Origin: Eublepharis macularius
Lineage: Eukaryota > Chordata > Lepidosauria > Squamata > Eublepharidae
Length of the DNA stretch: 64,000 bases
Direction of reading: 5' to 3'
Assembly (NCBI RefSeq): GCF_028583425.1
Contig: NC_072801.1
Coordinates: 18,062,001-18,126,000 of the forward strand
Both the position numbers and the translations under genes were made by a program. The notes under the pieces were generated by a model. The model was not told where the DNA came from and did no database searches. It saw only the letters and a program-made list of their open reading frames with translations. Below, piece after piece: positions 34,860 to 63,034 of this stretch (position 1 is the stretch's first letter; each line of letters starts with the position of its first letter).

Positions 34860-35400
34860 CGGTGCTGAAGGGGCTCCTGGGCTCGTGTCTTGCTCTTTCC
34901 CTGCAGACCCGCACCCTCCGCTTTCAAGGCGCCACGAGCCTGTCAGGGGCACGCTCGGCAAACGAACTCGGGAAAGCGGCTGAGCTGCCCGGACTCCCCT
35001 CAGCCCTGAGGGGGCCGCCTGCCCGCCCGCGACCCACCCCCGGCCTCCTCGTTCCGCAAAGGGCGGCCGCGGGCCCTGAGGAGGCCGCCGCGAGGCCCCC
35101 GCTTCGCCTCACCGCTCCGCATCCCAGCCCCGCGCGCGCGCGTCCCGCCGCCGCTTCCTCCTCCTCCTCCTGGTCGCCTTCCTCCTTCTCCGCCTCTTTG
35201 TTTTGCTCCCGACCTCCTCCGCCTTCCGCCGCGGCCTCCCCGCTCTTTCCTGCCGTCAAGAGAGAGCGGCGCCCTGTCGTAAAAGGAATTAATTAAAAAA
35301 AAAAAAAAATGGAGCGCGGCCGCGCCGTGACGAGGCCGCCTCGGCTGCCTGCTTTCCCCGCCTTCTTTCATTTTTCCTCACTCTCCGAGGCTTGGCCGCG
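34860..35400 (-). promoter_or_regulatory. CpG island, probable MARF1 promoter and 5' non-coding exon
   Basis: A block much richer in C, G and CpG than its surroundings, with GCGCGCGCG runs and GC boxes, lying upstream of the MARF1 start codon and separated from it by a 2.8-kb stretch that reads as a 5' intron. Long ORFs here on both strands are composition artefacts (Pro/Arg/Gly-rich). The exact start site and the donor of the first exon were not determined. Confidence 0.75.
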
Positions 35401-37239
35401 TTGGAACAAAACAGACAGGGTGGATAGATAGACACGCACTTTGCGGGGCGGGTGGGGGGGGGGAGACGAAGAGGACGAAGGTGTTAAAAAAAGAAGTTTA
35501 AAACACGCACCCTGTAAAATGTCGGCTGTGGTGGTGCGTGTGTGGAGAAAGCAAAGCTAGAGGAGGGGAATCTGGGTCATTCCAGCGACTGCTTTCATAG
35601 ACTAGCAACATTTATCTGTCTGTCTAAAACCGCTGCATTTTTAAAAAGAATCCTCCCACCAAGTCAAAATTACTGTTATTGTTATACACAGTGCAAGTGA
35701 AAATGCAACTTAAATCACACAATCTTTTGTGGACTAGAGGCACTTCATCAGATGCACGAGTTGGAACTTCTGTTGGCAGATAGGGTCTCTCTCCAAAGAG
35801 GAGAAGACAGCCCCTTTGAAAAAAAAACCAGCTGTCGAGGTTTTTTTTTAAAAAATCCGTATGCAAGTTTATTTTTTTTTAATTTTCATATTTATTAAAA
35901 CCAAGTAAATATGTATTATAAAACACGTCATTAGTATAAATTTGTGTTGGTATTTAACATGAAATGTTACAATACGTTAGTAAGTCTTCCTATTGTGTGT
36001 GTGTGGCGGGGGGGGGGGGAAGAAATGGTTTGATAAATTTTATTGGGGGGATATATGTTTTCCCTAGAGATACAGTAAAAAAAAAAAAAGGAAACCATTT
36101 TTCCATGAAATTTGTTGTTTGGGGGAAATTTTCAGCTTGGTAAATTCCATCATTATTTTTTTTCAAATAAGAAGTGGTCACAGCCTTTGGAATACCAACT
36201 GGCAATTGTGGGTAGGGTATGTGCTTTCCATTTTAGTGCTATTCCATTTTTTGCTGCCATTAATAAAAGATCCCGCCTAAATGGTGGAATATCTACATCT
36301 TCGCATGCAGGTTTTTAAAAAAGATCCTACTGGACTTTCTGTTGTGTTTTACTGCAGCGGAGTAATGCAGCTACCTACTTTTTGTTACTTATTTATGTAT
36401 GCCATTCGTAGTCTGCCTATGTGGAACTGGACACAGGTGTTATGGAGGAAAACAACTGTGAAGTTGTTAAAGTTAAAGGGTCTTAGGTGGCATATAAATG
36501 GCCTAAAAAAATAAGTAATTTGAACCCCTGTTTCCCAGCACCAAGGTTGTGAACAGATTACTACCACCTTCCCCAAGGCTGTTTTCGGGGCCTTTAACAA
36601 ATCGTTTTAGCATAGTTTGCAATGTATGAGGCAGTGATTCTTGGGGTATTACAAACATCTCTGTTTTCACTGAAACACTGAGGAAACTCTCCAGAGTCTG
36701 GTTCAAGAGGAGACACTGGACCAACACCCTCTGGGAACTGGATAGTGGTAGTCCATGCGGTGGAGTCACTGTTTGTGGCAGAGATGTCTGTTCAAAATAG
36801 AACATGTTTGACATCCCTGCACTTTGGATGGGGGGTGACATCTGATAACTGCAAAAAGGAAACTCTGTTAGTCTGTTGCAATACAAATAAACAGGAGTCT
36901 TGGGGCACCTTAAAGACTAGCAAGATTTTATATGAACTTAAATTTCCATGGACTAAAGCCTGCTTCATCAGAGCTTTAACTCTTGAAAGCTCATACCTTG
37001 GAAATCCAGTTGGTCTTTTAAGGTGCTAACTGATCTCCAGACAACAGAGATCAGTTCCACTGGAGAAAATGGCTGATTTAGAAGGTGAGCTATGGCATTA
37101 TGCCCATTAGATTGTATGGGAGGAAGCAGCCCTTCAAGAACCTGGACTCGAGTCCCAACCATTCTTTTCCTCTCTGTGTTTTGCTGATCAAAAATGCTGC
37201 TTCCCAGGCTGCTTTAAGCCACGTAGGGAGAAAAGGGCC
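35401..37239. other. Intergenic, upstream of MARF1
   Basis: AT-rich, with several homopolymer runs. About 36,885-37,025 is a copy of the GAAAGCTCAT repeat family, joined to a fragment of the CTCCAGGCCACAGAGATCAG element at about 37,030-37,110. No gene is seen. Confidence 0.5.
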
Positions 37240-37388
37240 CACATAGTTAGGCCGCATAGACCTTAACCTAAATTAGCACATAGTTAGGCCACATAGACCT
37301 TAACCTAAATTAGCACATAGTTAGGCCACATAGACCTTAACCTAAATTAGCACATAGTTAGGCCACATAGACCTTAACCTAAATTAGC
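37240..37388. repeat. 37-bp tandem repeat, four copies
   Basis: Units start at 37,240, 37,277, 37,314 and 37,351. Each reads CACATAGTTAGGCCACATAG, then ACCTTAACCTAAATTAG. The copies are nearly identical (one change seen in the first), so the expansion is recent. It ends 166 bp before the LTR element. Confidence 0.95.
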
Positions 37389-37554
37389 ATCTAGAAAAGG
37401 AGAGGTGGGAGAACAAATAGATCAGCCCCACCACCCAACGGTTCATCTGTAAAGTTGTTTGCCAGGGCTTATGCAGAAGAGAGGCTTAAGCCAAAAGTTT
37501 CTTTTGGCTCTAAACTACAATATGAATTTGGCCCTAGATTTTATAGTATGTGTG

Positions 37555-38489
37555 TGTCCGAGGCCCGACACGCCGGCCTCGGACTCCCCCCACCCCCACC
37601 CCCCCGACGACGCAGAGCCCACCTACCGGGCGGGAGAAGCCAAGGACGAGGCCCCACCGGTGGAAGAAGGCCCCAGCGGCTGCGCCGCCGCTGCGCCGCC
37701 GCCCGCCGCCGCACCGGAGGAGAGGAGCCCGAGCGGCCACGACAGCGGGCGCACTCGGAAGCGGCGGCCGGCGCGGTCAGCGCTCTGGCGGCGACGGCCC
37801 CGTCCGGGCCGCGGGGAAGGCCGCAGCGAGCGGGGCGAGGCCGCGCCGGGCTGCCAAACGCCAGCGCAGGCGCCCTCGGCCAAGCAGGAGGGCGGCCGGG
37901 GCCAGCAGGGGGGAGGGAGGAGCAAGCCAGCCTGTGATTGGAGGGCGGCCCGGGGAAGGGCCAGATCGCCCCGTCAGGGGCCTAGCCCGCCGTCCATCAC
38001 AGGGCAGGAGGGAGGAGGGCAAGAGGCATTGGGGGAGAGCGGGGCAGCCCGGCTAGCAGCCCACCAACGGGGTAGAGGGAGGTGGGCCCAATGGGCTGGG
38101 ATGCAGGTGGCACAGGTGTTGGGATTGATGGTGGGTGGAAGCACTCGGGGGTGAGGGTGGAGCTGGAGTGGGGAAAGTATTTAAGGAGGCTCTGGAGGCA
38201 GGCCGAGGAGGAAGGTACTGGAAGAGACATAGCAGGTGCCCGGCATCCTAAGGCGAGCACCCTGCCATTTGTCAGCCGGCTGCCCTGAAGGTTAAGGCGC
38301 AGCCAGCCGGGTGGAGCCACGTGCTGACCGGCCCGCCGGTCAGACAAGGGCCGCCCTAGTCTGAGGCCGCCTGTGAAAGAGCCTCCACGCTTCCTTGGGG
38401 ACCCGCCCAGCCGCTCCAGGCTACCAGCACGGACCCGCCGGGACCGCCCCGCCCAGACCCGCCGCCAGGGGGCGTGCCACAGCCTGACA
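37555..38489 (+). repeat. 5' LTR of the Ty3/gypsy-type element
   Basis: 935 bp, TGTCCG...TGACA, very G/C-rich. It holds a likely promoter region (GGAAAGTATTTAAGGAGGC, TATA-like, at about 38,173). Same length as the 3' LTR. Confidence 0.95.
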
Positions 38490-41400
38490 TTGTGGTGGAG
38501 AATGCAGGCACTGATCCTGCTGTGAGGCGCCCGCGACCCCACCTTCCGACCCCGCCCGGGTGGACGAGGCCTCGCACCTATTTGCGCCCGGCAACATTCG
38601 GCCGGCCCAGGCTTGACTCCGAGGCGGTACCGACGGAGGGCACCCCCATGGACCAAGCAGCCGCCGCAGCGGCGGGCGGGGCCGGGCAGCCTGCGGCCCC
38701 TACGGCCCTGGACTTGGGCCAGCTCAGCCAATGGATGGCCGAGCAGCAAGTGCGGCTCCTGCGGGACCTGACGGCACAGCAGCAAGAGTCACAGGCTACA
38801 TTGCTCCGTGGACTGGCCCAGGCCCTGGGGGCCGGACCCGCCGCTTCGGTCCTCGGCCCTGTGCGGGGGGCCCCCTTTCAGCTGACCAAGCTGGGAGAGG
38901 CGGACGAGATAGATGCCTACCTGGAGGCATTCGAACGCACAGCGGAAGCCGCCCAGTGGCCCCGAGACCAGTGGGCATTCATCATTGGCCCTTATCTGAC
39001 GGGAGAGGCCCAGGCGGCCCTGAGGGCCCTACCCAAGGAGGAGAGCGCTGACTACCGGGTGCTGAAGGCCGCTATTCTCGACCGGTATGAGGTGACACCC
39101 GACTCCTACCGTCAGAAGTTCAGGTCCATCACCTACAAAAAGGTCGAGCGGCCCAGAGCCCTGATCAATGCGCTACGGGATGCCGCCTACCGGTGGCTGA
39201 AGCCCGCCTTGGAGGGCGAGAAGAAGATCGTGGATCAAGTGGTCCTGGAGCAATTGCTCAATATCCTCCCCCCCAAAGCCCGACAGTGGGTAGCCTGCAG
39301 CCACCCCGCGAGTCTGAAGGAAGCCACGGCCCTCCTAGAAAACTTCGCCGCGGCGGCCGACCCACGCGAGGCCCCCCGGGACACGGGCCCAGGAACAAGG
39401 ACCAGCGGGTCCTCCCCTCGGCCTCTGGAAAACCCGCGCCCGGGGAGGGCCAGGTCCGGGGCCCGGGAGGCGTCGGGGCCGCGACCGGGGGCTTCTCGGG
39501 CACCCCCGCTGCTCCCCGGTCGGGAGGGGGCCTGGGGCAGACCCCTGGCCGGGCCCGGACCGGAGGCCGCCCCAAAGAGTTCCCGAGACCCCGAAGACCG
39601 GGGCCCGTGCTTTAAGTGCGGCCAGCGGGGCCACTTCATCCGCGACTGTCCGCTGATGGAGTGTGACGCTGGCTGGGAAGAAGCCTACCCGGTGACGGCC
39701 CGCCCGCCAAGGCTGCCGCCGCTGATAGTGATGGTAGAAGTGGCAGGGCGGCGCCTGTCCGCCTTCTTGGATAGCGGCAGTTCCATTTCGATGATCCGCA
39801 CACGCCTGCTACCGCCCCACTTACCCATCGTCCGCTCGACGGCCGTGGCCTGCTTCCATGGCCACTCGGAGACCTACCCGGTGGTACGAGTGCCTCTGAC
39901 CTGCCGCGGCCAGACCTGGGAGGTAGAGCTAGCCCGAGTACCGGCCCTGCCCTACCCTGTTCTCCTGGGCCGCGATGCCCCCAGCTTCCACCAACACCTC
40001 CAGGCTGCACGCGGGCCCGAGGAAGCCTTGCCCGCGGAGGACCCGAGGGAGGGACCCTCCACGGTGAACGACCCCACAGCAGACCCGAACGCCCAGGATT
40101 GGTCGACGGACCCCAGCTTCATCGCCCGCCAAGCGGACGATCCCACTTTAGGTGGGCTCCGAGACGCCGTGGCGGTGAGTGAGGGGGTCGTGATGGATGG
40201 CAGGCGGGCTGGGAGAGTACCTCGGGTGATCCAGGAAGGGGGCGTGTGGTTCCGCATCACGAGGGCCAGGGGTGGCGAGGTCCGACAGCTTCTGGCCCCC
40301 CAAGGCTATCGACCACGTATACTCGCCCATGCACACGACCACAGCTGGGCCGGACACCAGGGACCTGCTAACACCTTGGCCCGGGTGCTGGCCCGATTCT
40401 TCTGGCCCTCGGTGTCCCGAGACGTGAAGGACTACTGCCGCACCTGCGAGGTCTGCCAGCGAACAGCGGGTCGGCCACCCCCGCGGGCTCCTTTGGCACC
40501 ACTGCCCGTGATCCGCACGCCCTTCGAGAGAGTGGCTATGGACTTCATAGGCCCGTTGCCGCGGACCGCCCGGGGATGCAGGTTCGTCCTCGTCCTGGTG
40601 GATTACGCCACTCGGTACCCGGAGGCCATACCCCTGCGGACGATGCAGGCGCCCGGCGTGACGCGCGCCCTGGTACGATTCTTCGCGCAGGTGGGCATCC
40701 CCAAGGAGCTGGTCACGGATTGTGGCACCCCGTTTACGGCCTCCGTCACCCGTCAGTTATGCCGCACCATGGGAGTACGGCAGATCTTCACCTCCATATA
40801 CCACCCTCAGACAGATGGCCTAGTGGAGCGGTTCAACCAAACGCTCAAACAGATGCTACGGCGTCTGGCCCACGACCGCCCAGCCCAATGGGACCTCTTC
40901 GTGGACCCCTTGCTGTTCGCGGTCCGCGAATCGCCTCAAGCGTCCACCGGCTTCACCCCCTTTGAATTAATATATGGGCGCAACCCTCGGGGGATCCTGG
41001 AAGTGATGGAGGGGCGGCGGGCCGAGTCGTCGGAACCCCCAGGGAGGCCCGCCCCTGAATATATGAAGGAGCTCCAGGAACGATTAGAAGCAGCCAGGAC
41101 TCTGGCCGGGCAGAATCTGGAGAAGGCCCAGGCGGCCCAGAAGGCCCGGTACGATCGCGGGACCCGGCTGAGAACCTTCAAGGAAGGGGATCGGGTCCTG
41201 GTCAACCGCCGCGTCTTCGGGCCCGGGCACCACGGTGACCCATGGCGGGGTCCCTTCCAGGTCAAGAGGGTATTGGGGTCCCATTCCTATGAGGTCCAGT
41301 GTGGCGCCTCCCCCCGTCAGTCCAAACGCCTGCACATCAACGACCTCAAGGAGTGGCAGGAGCGACCCTCCGGCACCTGCCGACTCGCGGACGACCCACT

Positions 41401-42889
41401 GGACCCGCCAACGGGAGAGCTCCCGTGGACGGACCGCCAGCCGGAGGAAAACGCGCCAGGGCTCGACGAGGCGTTGGAGCCCCACCAGCGGCAGCAACTC
41501 CGGGCGCTGCTGAAGGACTTGCCCGGCTGTTTTTCCACCCGTCCAGGACGCACCCACCTGGCTGAGCACAGGATTCCCACAGACCCCGGCCAAGTGGCCC
41601 GGGCAACCTGGAGGCCCCTCCCCCGGAAGCAATGGGAGGCCGTGGCCCGAGAGGTGGAGGAAATGCTACGCCTGGGAGTAATCCAACCCTCACACAGCGA
41701 GTGGCGCAGTCCCATTGTGCTGGTCCCGAAACCGGATGGGTCCGTGAGGTTCTGTGTCGACTACAGGGAGGTAAACAAGGTCGCAAAGTTCGACGCGTAC
41801 CCCATGCCCCGGGCCGAGGTGCTAATCGATCAGCTAGGCGCGGCTCGCTACCTGTCGGCGCTAGACCTAACCAAAGGATACTGGCAGGTTCCCATGGCCC
41901 CGGGGGACCGCGAGAAAACGGCTTTCGCCACCCCCCAAGGGCTGTTTGAGTTCAAGGTCATGCCTTTTGGGTTGCACGGGGCCGCCGCCACCTTCCAGCG
42001 GCTGGTGGACCGGGCGCTGGCTCAGTGCCAAGGTTTCGCCACCGCCTACATAGACGACATCTTAATCTACAGCCCTGACTGGCCATCCCACCTCCGCCAT
42101 CTCCGCCAAGTGTTACGAGCCCTCCGGGACGCAGGGCTGAAGGCCAACCCCACCAAGAGCCGACTGGGCTTCCAGGAGCTGAAATACCTCGGGTTCCTCG
42201 TGGGGCGGGGGCAGCTGAGGCCCCTCCCGGACAAGGTGGCGACACTGGAGGCATGCCCCCTGCCGAAATCCAAGAAGCAGCTTAGGGGGTTTCTGGGGCT
42301 GGTTGGCTACTACAGTAAATTTATCGCACAGTACGCCAGCCGAGCCAGCCCCCTTACGGACTGCCTACGCAAAGACCAGCCCAACCAGGTCCAGTGGACG
42401 CCGCCCCGGCGACAAGCCTTCCTCGACCTCAAAGCCGCTCTGTCCGGGTCACCAGTCCTGCGCAACCCTGACTTCGACCGGCCCTTCATTCTTCAGACGG
42501 ACGCATCCGATAGCGGGCTCGGGGCCGTCCTGTCCCAGGACCACGGCGGGCAGGAGCACCCAGTCCTGTTCATCAGCAGGAAGCTCCAGCCAGCTGAACG
42601 CCGTTACGCGGTCGTGGAAAAAGAGGCCCTCGCTGTCAAGTGGGCTGTCGGGGCGCTGCAATATTACCTCGCTAATAACCCCTTCACCCTCGTGACGGAC
42701 CACGCCCCCCTTGTCTGGATGTCCCGGCTTAAAGATCACAATGCACGCGTGCTAAGATGGTATCTGGCTCTTCTACCCTTCAGCTTTACGATCCGGCACA
42801 GGCCAGGGAAACAGCATGTCAACGCCGACTTCCTGTCCCGGATGTTCGCCGGGGAAGCCACGCCCGACGCAACGCAAAGAGGGGGGGGG
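38474..42889 (+). CDS. Gag-Pol polyprotein region of the LTR element
   Basis: Single open frame; the likely translation start is the ATG at 38,649 (MDQAAAAAAGG). In order: Gag capsid-like region; zinc knuckle CFKCGQRGHFIRDC at about 39,608; aspartic protease AFLDSGSSISMI at about 39,761; integrase H2C2 finger (about 40,330-40,460) and catalytic core (MDFIGPLP, VTDCGTPF, HPQTDGLVERFNQTL, about 40,537-40,850); reverse transcriptase (SALDLTKGYWQVPM, YIDDILIY, about 41,600-42,250); RNase H (LQTDASDSGLGAVLSQ, about 42,490-42,830). Known: most Ty3/gypsy elements place integrase last; here it precedes RT. The frame stays open into the 3' LTR. Confidence 0.93.
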
Positions 42890-43824
42890 TGTCCGAGGCC
42901 CGACACGCCGGCCTCGGACTCCCCCCACCCCCACCCCCCCGACGACGCAGAGCCCACCTACCGGGCGGGAGAAGCCAAGGACGAGGCCCCACCGGTGGAA
43001 GAAGGCCCCAGCGGCTGCGCCGCCGCTGCGCCGCCGCCCGCCGCCGCACCGGAGGAGAGGAGCCCGAGCGGCCACGACAGCGGGCGCACTCGGAAGCAGC
43101 GGCCGGCGCGGTCAGCGCTCTGGCGGCGACGGCCCCGTCCGGGCCGCGGGGAAGGCCGCAGCGAGCGGGGCGAGGCCGCGCCGGGCTGCCAAACGCCAGC
43201 GCAGGCGCCCTCGGCCAAGCAGGAGGGCGGCCGGGGCCAGCAGGGGGGAGGGAGGAGCAAGCCAGCCTGTGATTGGAGGGCGGCCCGGGGAAGGGCCAGA
43301 TCGCCCCGTCAGGGGCCTAGCCCGCCGTCCATCACAGGGCAGGAGGGAGGAGGGCAAGAGGCATTGGGGGAGAGCGGGGCAGCCCGGCTAGCAGCCCACC
43401 AACGGGGTAGAGGGAGGTGGGCCCAATGGGCTGGGATGCAGGTGGCACAGGTGTTGGGATTGATGGTGGGTGGAAGCACTCGGGGGTGAGGGTGGAGCTG
43501 GAGTGGGGAAAGTATTTAAGGAGGCTCTGGAGGCAGGCCGAGGAGGAAGGTACTGGAAGAGACATAGCAGGTGCCCGGCATCCTAAGGCGAGCACCCTGC
43601 CATTTGTCAGCCGGCTGCCCTGAAGGTTAAGGCGCAGCCAGCCGGGTGGAGCCACGTGCTGACCGGCCCGCCGGTCAGACAAGGGCCGCCCTAGTCTGAG
43701 GCCGCCTGTGAAAGAGCCTCCACGCTTCCTTGGGGACCCGCCCAGCCGCTCCAGGCTACCAGCACGGACCCGCCGGGACCGCCCCGCCCAGACCCGCCGC
43801 CAGGGGGCGTGCCACAGCCTGACA
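42890..43824 (+). repeat. 3' LTR of the Ty3/gypsy-type element
   Basis: 935 bp and almost identical to the 5' LTR. Preceded by the polypurine tract AAAGAGGGGGGGGG (42,876-42,889). The pol frame runs about 600 bases into it. Confidence 0.95.
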
Positions 43825-43829
43825 GTGTG

Positions 43830-45344
43830 ACTTTGGCTAGTATGGGAAAGGTCCATTGCACATAGTGAATTTGTGTTTTTGCACTCAAATCTAACAGCCC
43901 TGCCACCTCACATTAAGTAGGAGAGTGCTGGCCATAATTTGAGGGAATGGTGTGGGAACAGTATAATGGGTCTTGTATAGAGTTTCATGCCTCTAAGACA
44001 AAGACGGTCTATTTTATTTTTCGGTAACTTCCAACTGAATTAAGCCCCTCAAATGTCCTTTTGTTTCCCCTTCTTGGCTGATTAACAGAAGTCACTTGCA
44101 CGGCGAGATATCCCTAAAACTGATTAGGAAAACATTTATTATTAGATCGACATACTGAAATCTATTTAATTTACAATACCTACAGTAATTTAAAAAGGCA
44201 AGACATTTCCATACAATGATTTCTAACATACCATGACATTCTGCCTAGCTATTTGAAAGCACACACAAGATTGGATTAAGAATCAGATCAAGTGTACTGG
44301 GGAGATTGCTGGGAACGGAGTTTGAAGGCAAGATCAATACAGCAGTACTTAAGTAAAAATCTGGTTTTTAATATACTCATCAGTTGCATCCAAAGGAAAT
44401 ACGCATTTCAGACATCGATCTACATTTATTCTTTAACTCTGTAAGAGCTGCTGGAATTCAGAGGTCTGTGAACACATTTCCTCAGGCTTTAGCATGAGCA
44501 AAATTCTCTTCCTTTTTTTTCATAAAGTCTTCAGTTCTTAAACATAATATGAATTCATCCAGTGTCCACAAGCAGGAAACAGAAGGTGACAGAACAGTGT
44601 AAATATTCTCCCAAACACACTAAAGCAATTCAGTGATCAAAATACGTTCAGTCAATAATGTGGCCCCTATCAGTGGTCAGAGACTTGGCCTTGGATATCA
44701 GAGATCTGAGTGAGAATCTCTCCTCTTCCATGGACTCATTGCAGGGCCTTAGGCAAGCTGCTGTCTCTCAGCCTAGGTTCACCATCTGAAAAATGGAAAT
44801 AGTAGCTATTGTTGAGAATGCAAACTAAAATAAACTCAGGTCAAACTCCACTCTCAAGCGCTATGTTGGCGATTCTTGGGCAAGAAGCCAAGAGTTCTCC
44901 CCTGCTTGGCTTCTTCAGTCCCCGTACTGCACCTTGCTTCTGCTCACTGTATTTTTGATAGTTTCTTCAGATTTTGTTTTCAGCTACCAATAGAATGCAG
45001 CAGAACCCGATCAAACCTGACAGTGGATCCCACAGCTGAGAGTGAACAGTCCAACATCACCTTCCCATTAGGAAATGCCTGCCTGTTGACCAGGAGCAAA
45101 CGAGGAGGTAGAAGGGCTGGGAATGAACATATAGCTACAAATGTCACAAGACACGCCAAAAAGGAATCCAGTGGCACCACTGAGGAAATTTATTCCAGAG
45201 TAAGCATTCGTGAGTCAAAGTTCTCTTTAATTCACTGGCACGCAGAAACGTAAAATGCAATCATGCCTCATGGTCTTTTTTTGAAATTAAGAAAAGTTGT
45301 TTACTTTGAGAAGGAGAAGCAAAGATAAAATTTGGTCTACTGCT
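43830..45344. other. Intergenic, between the LTR element and the lipid transfer gene
   Basis: Unique AT-rich sequence. About 44,655-44,815 resembles a MIR-type SINE (its end reads CACCATCTGAAAAATGGAAAT). About 45,160-45,240 is another GAAAGCTTAT-family fragment. The last exon of the lipid transfer gene could lie here, but I could not recognise it. Confidence 0.45.
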
Positions 45345-45590
45345 CTGGTGATGGATGGAGAGTGCCTTCAAGTCAGAGTTGACTCATGGCAACTCCTGAT
45401 GGTTTTTTTCATGGCAGGAGACAAACAGAGGTGGTTTACCATTGCCTGGCTCTGCAGCCCTGGTCTTTGTTGGAGGTTTCCAATCCAATTACTAATCAAA
45501 GCCAACCTGCTGAACTTCTGAGATCTGATGAGATCAGGCTTACCTGGGCTATCCAGGTCAGGGCCCTTCTCTGAGACAAGGCTAATAATT
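45345..45590 (-). repeat. 5S rRNA-derived SINE
   Basis: On the minus strand it reads, from about 45,570, CTGATCTCATCAGATCTCAG and GATTAGTAATTGGATTGG, clear counterparts of 5S rRNA internal promoter sequence. The tail follows with GGCAATGGTAAACCACCTC and ATGAGTCAACTCTGACTTGA. It is a SINE3-type element, not a 5S gene. Confidence 0.85.
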
Positions 45591-46351
45591 GCACCTCAGA
45601 GCCACAGCATGCACATCAGGGCTGCAGAGATGGACCCCTTAGAAACATGGTTCCAGGAAGTGACATCATCACATGGGCCAAAGGGCAGCCTGGGAGTGCT
45701 TCTGCACTCACTAAAGGGCTAGATCAGCTTGCTGCGGGGCGTGATTCAGCCAGAAACAGGCCTGCTGCGGGGTGAGTTTTGGCCACAATCGGGCCGCTGT
45801 GGGCGCATCGTGCTGCCCAGGGGCATGCTGCGCCACCTGGGGGGGGGTGTCCTGGGGAATGCGCCCCCCCGCCGGCCAAGTAAGTAGGCACGGGGGGAGG
45901 AAAGGTGGGAGTAGGGATCCTCCACCCCAGGCAGGGGAATGGCACCCCTAGCAGTAACTGAATAACAACTTGCTGAGTTCTCCTCCTCTCTAAACACAGG
46001 TATATAAAGGCCTGAGTGTGCCTGGAAATCCAAGTAGAAGGGCTCCTGTCCTTTGGCTCTTAGACTGAGGGTCAAGCCCGGAGCAGGGCAGAAGATCAGC
46101 TGGGGGACAAAGAAGACTTGCTTGAACATTGGAAGCCTTCCCTCCCTTTCTTGGTTTTTCTTTCTGTGTATTGTTAGTTGCTTTGGGTCCCCACCACTAC
46201 CACCACCACCTTGGAGGAAGATGGAAAATAAATATGCTGAATAAGTAAACCAACTTCCCATCTACACCTTCTTCTCATACCTCAACCTGGCTGCCACGTA
46301 AGCTGAAAAAAAAGCCAGGATTTCTGTTAGGACCAGGAAAATAAAGCATAC

Positions 46352-62467
<16,116 letters not shown>

Positions 62468-62536
62468 CTGTGAGTACAAAAGGAGAAAAAAAACTTTTTC
62501 TGATTACTCTAATAAGGAAAGAGAACTTGCACAATG

Positions 62537-63034
62537 TAGGGTTGCCCACTTCAGGTTGGTAATTCCCAGGGCTTTTTTTCTGGGAAAAGAGGTGGTGGAA
62601 CTCAGGACTGCACAATGACGTCACTTTGGGTCAGCTGGAACAAGGGGGGAGTTTTTTAAAGTTTAAATCACCCTTGGTGAAAATGGCCACATGGCCGGTG
62701 GCCCCGCCCCCTGATCTCCAGACAGAGAAGAGTTTAGATTGCCCTCTGCGCTGCGGAGTGGCGAGGAGGGCCATCTAAGCTCCCCTCTGTCTGGAGATTG
62801 GGGGTGGGGCCACCAGCCATGTGACCATTTTTAAGAGGTGCCGGAACTCTGTTCCACCATGTTCCTGCTGAAAAAAAGCCCTGGTAATTCCGGAAGATTT
62901 GGGGGGTGGAGCCTAGGGCAGGTAGCATTTGGAGAGGGGAAGGACCACAGCAGAGTATACCACCATAGAATTCACCCTCCAAAACTGCTGTTTTCTCCAG
63001 GGGAACTGATCTCTGCCATCTGTTGGCAATTCTA
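62537..63034. mobile_element. hAT-like MITE (TAGGGTTGCC family), split by a second element
   Basis: Ends TAGGGTTGCC and GGCAATTCTA; flanks GCACAATG (62,529-62,536) and GCACAAGG (63,035-63,042) are an 8-bp duplication with one change. Interrupted at 62,567-62,883. Confidence 0.82.
62567..62883. mobile_element. hAT-like foldback element nested in a MITE
   Basis: 317 bp. Ends CAGGGCTTTTTTTCTGG and GAAAAAAAGCCCTG; exact 8-bp duplication GTAATTCC (62,559-62,566 and 62,884-62,891). The interior shares CTCCAGACAGAG with 17,371 and 55,490. Confidence 0.9.

Larger units (their letters stand above)
37555..43824 (+). mobile_element. Ty3/gypsy-type LTR retrotransposon, Gmr1-like domain order
   Basis: A 6.27-kb element bounded by two 935-bp LTRs that start TGTCCG and end TGACA, with an exact 5-bp target duplication GTGTG (37,550-37,554 and 43,825-43,829). 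A G-run polypurine tract precedes the 3' LTR and a primer-site candidate follows the 5' LTR. One long frame carries Gag with a zinc knuckle, protease, integrase, reverse transcriptase and RNase H, in that order. The near-identity of the LTRs (one difference noticed) points to a young insertion. It looks whole; I saw no break. It is far richer in G and C than its host surroundings. Confidence 0.96.

Noticed and set aside
34862-35371. Overlapping Pro/Arg/Gly-rich ORFs of up to 144 residues on both strands
   Set aside because: They are open because of the CpG island's composition; no domain, and they overlap each other in opposite frames.
37240-37388. CRISPR array
   Set aside because: Head-to-tail tandem repeat without spacers, in a vertebrate genome.
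37455-38154. Long ORFs inside the LTRs
   Set aside because: G+C-driven open frames in both strands of the LTR; treated as part of the element and not as separate genes.
39193-42739. Many antisense and alternative-frame ORFs across the LTR element
   Set aside because: Shadows of the Gag-Pol frame in G+C-rich sequence.
45480-45590. 5S rRNA gene
   Set aside because: Only part of 5S is present, with many changes, fused to a SINE tail.
45746-46261. 171-residue minus-strand ORF as the last lipid transfer exon
   Set aside because: No Cys pattern or acceptor fitting the exon at 46,352; looks like low-complexity sequence.
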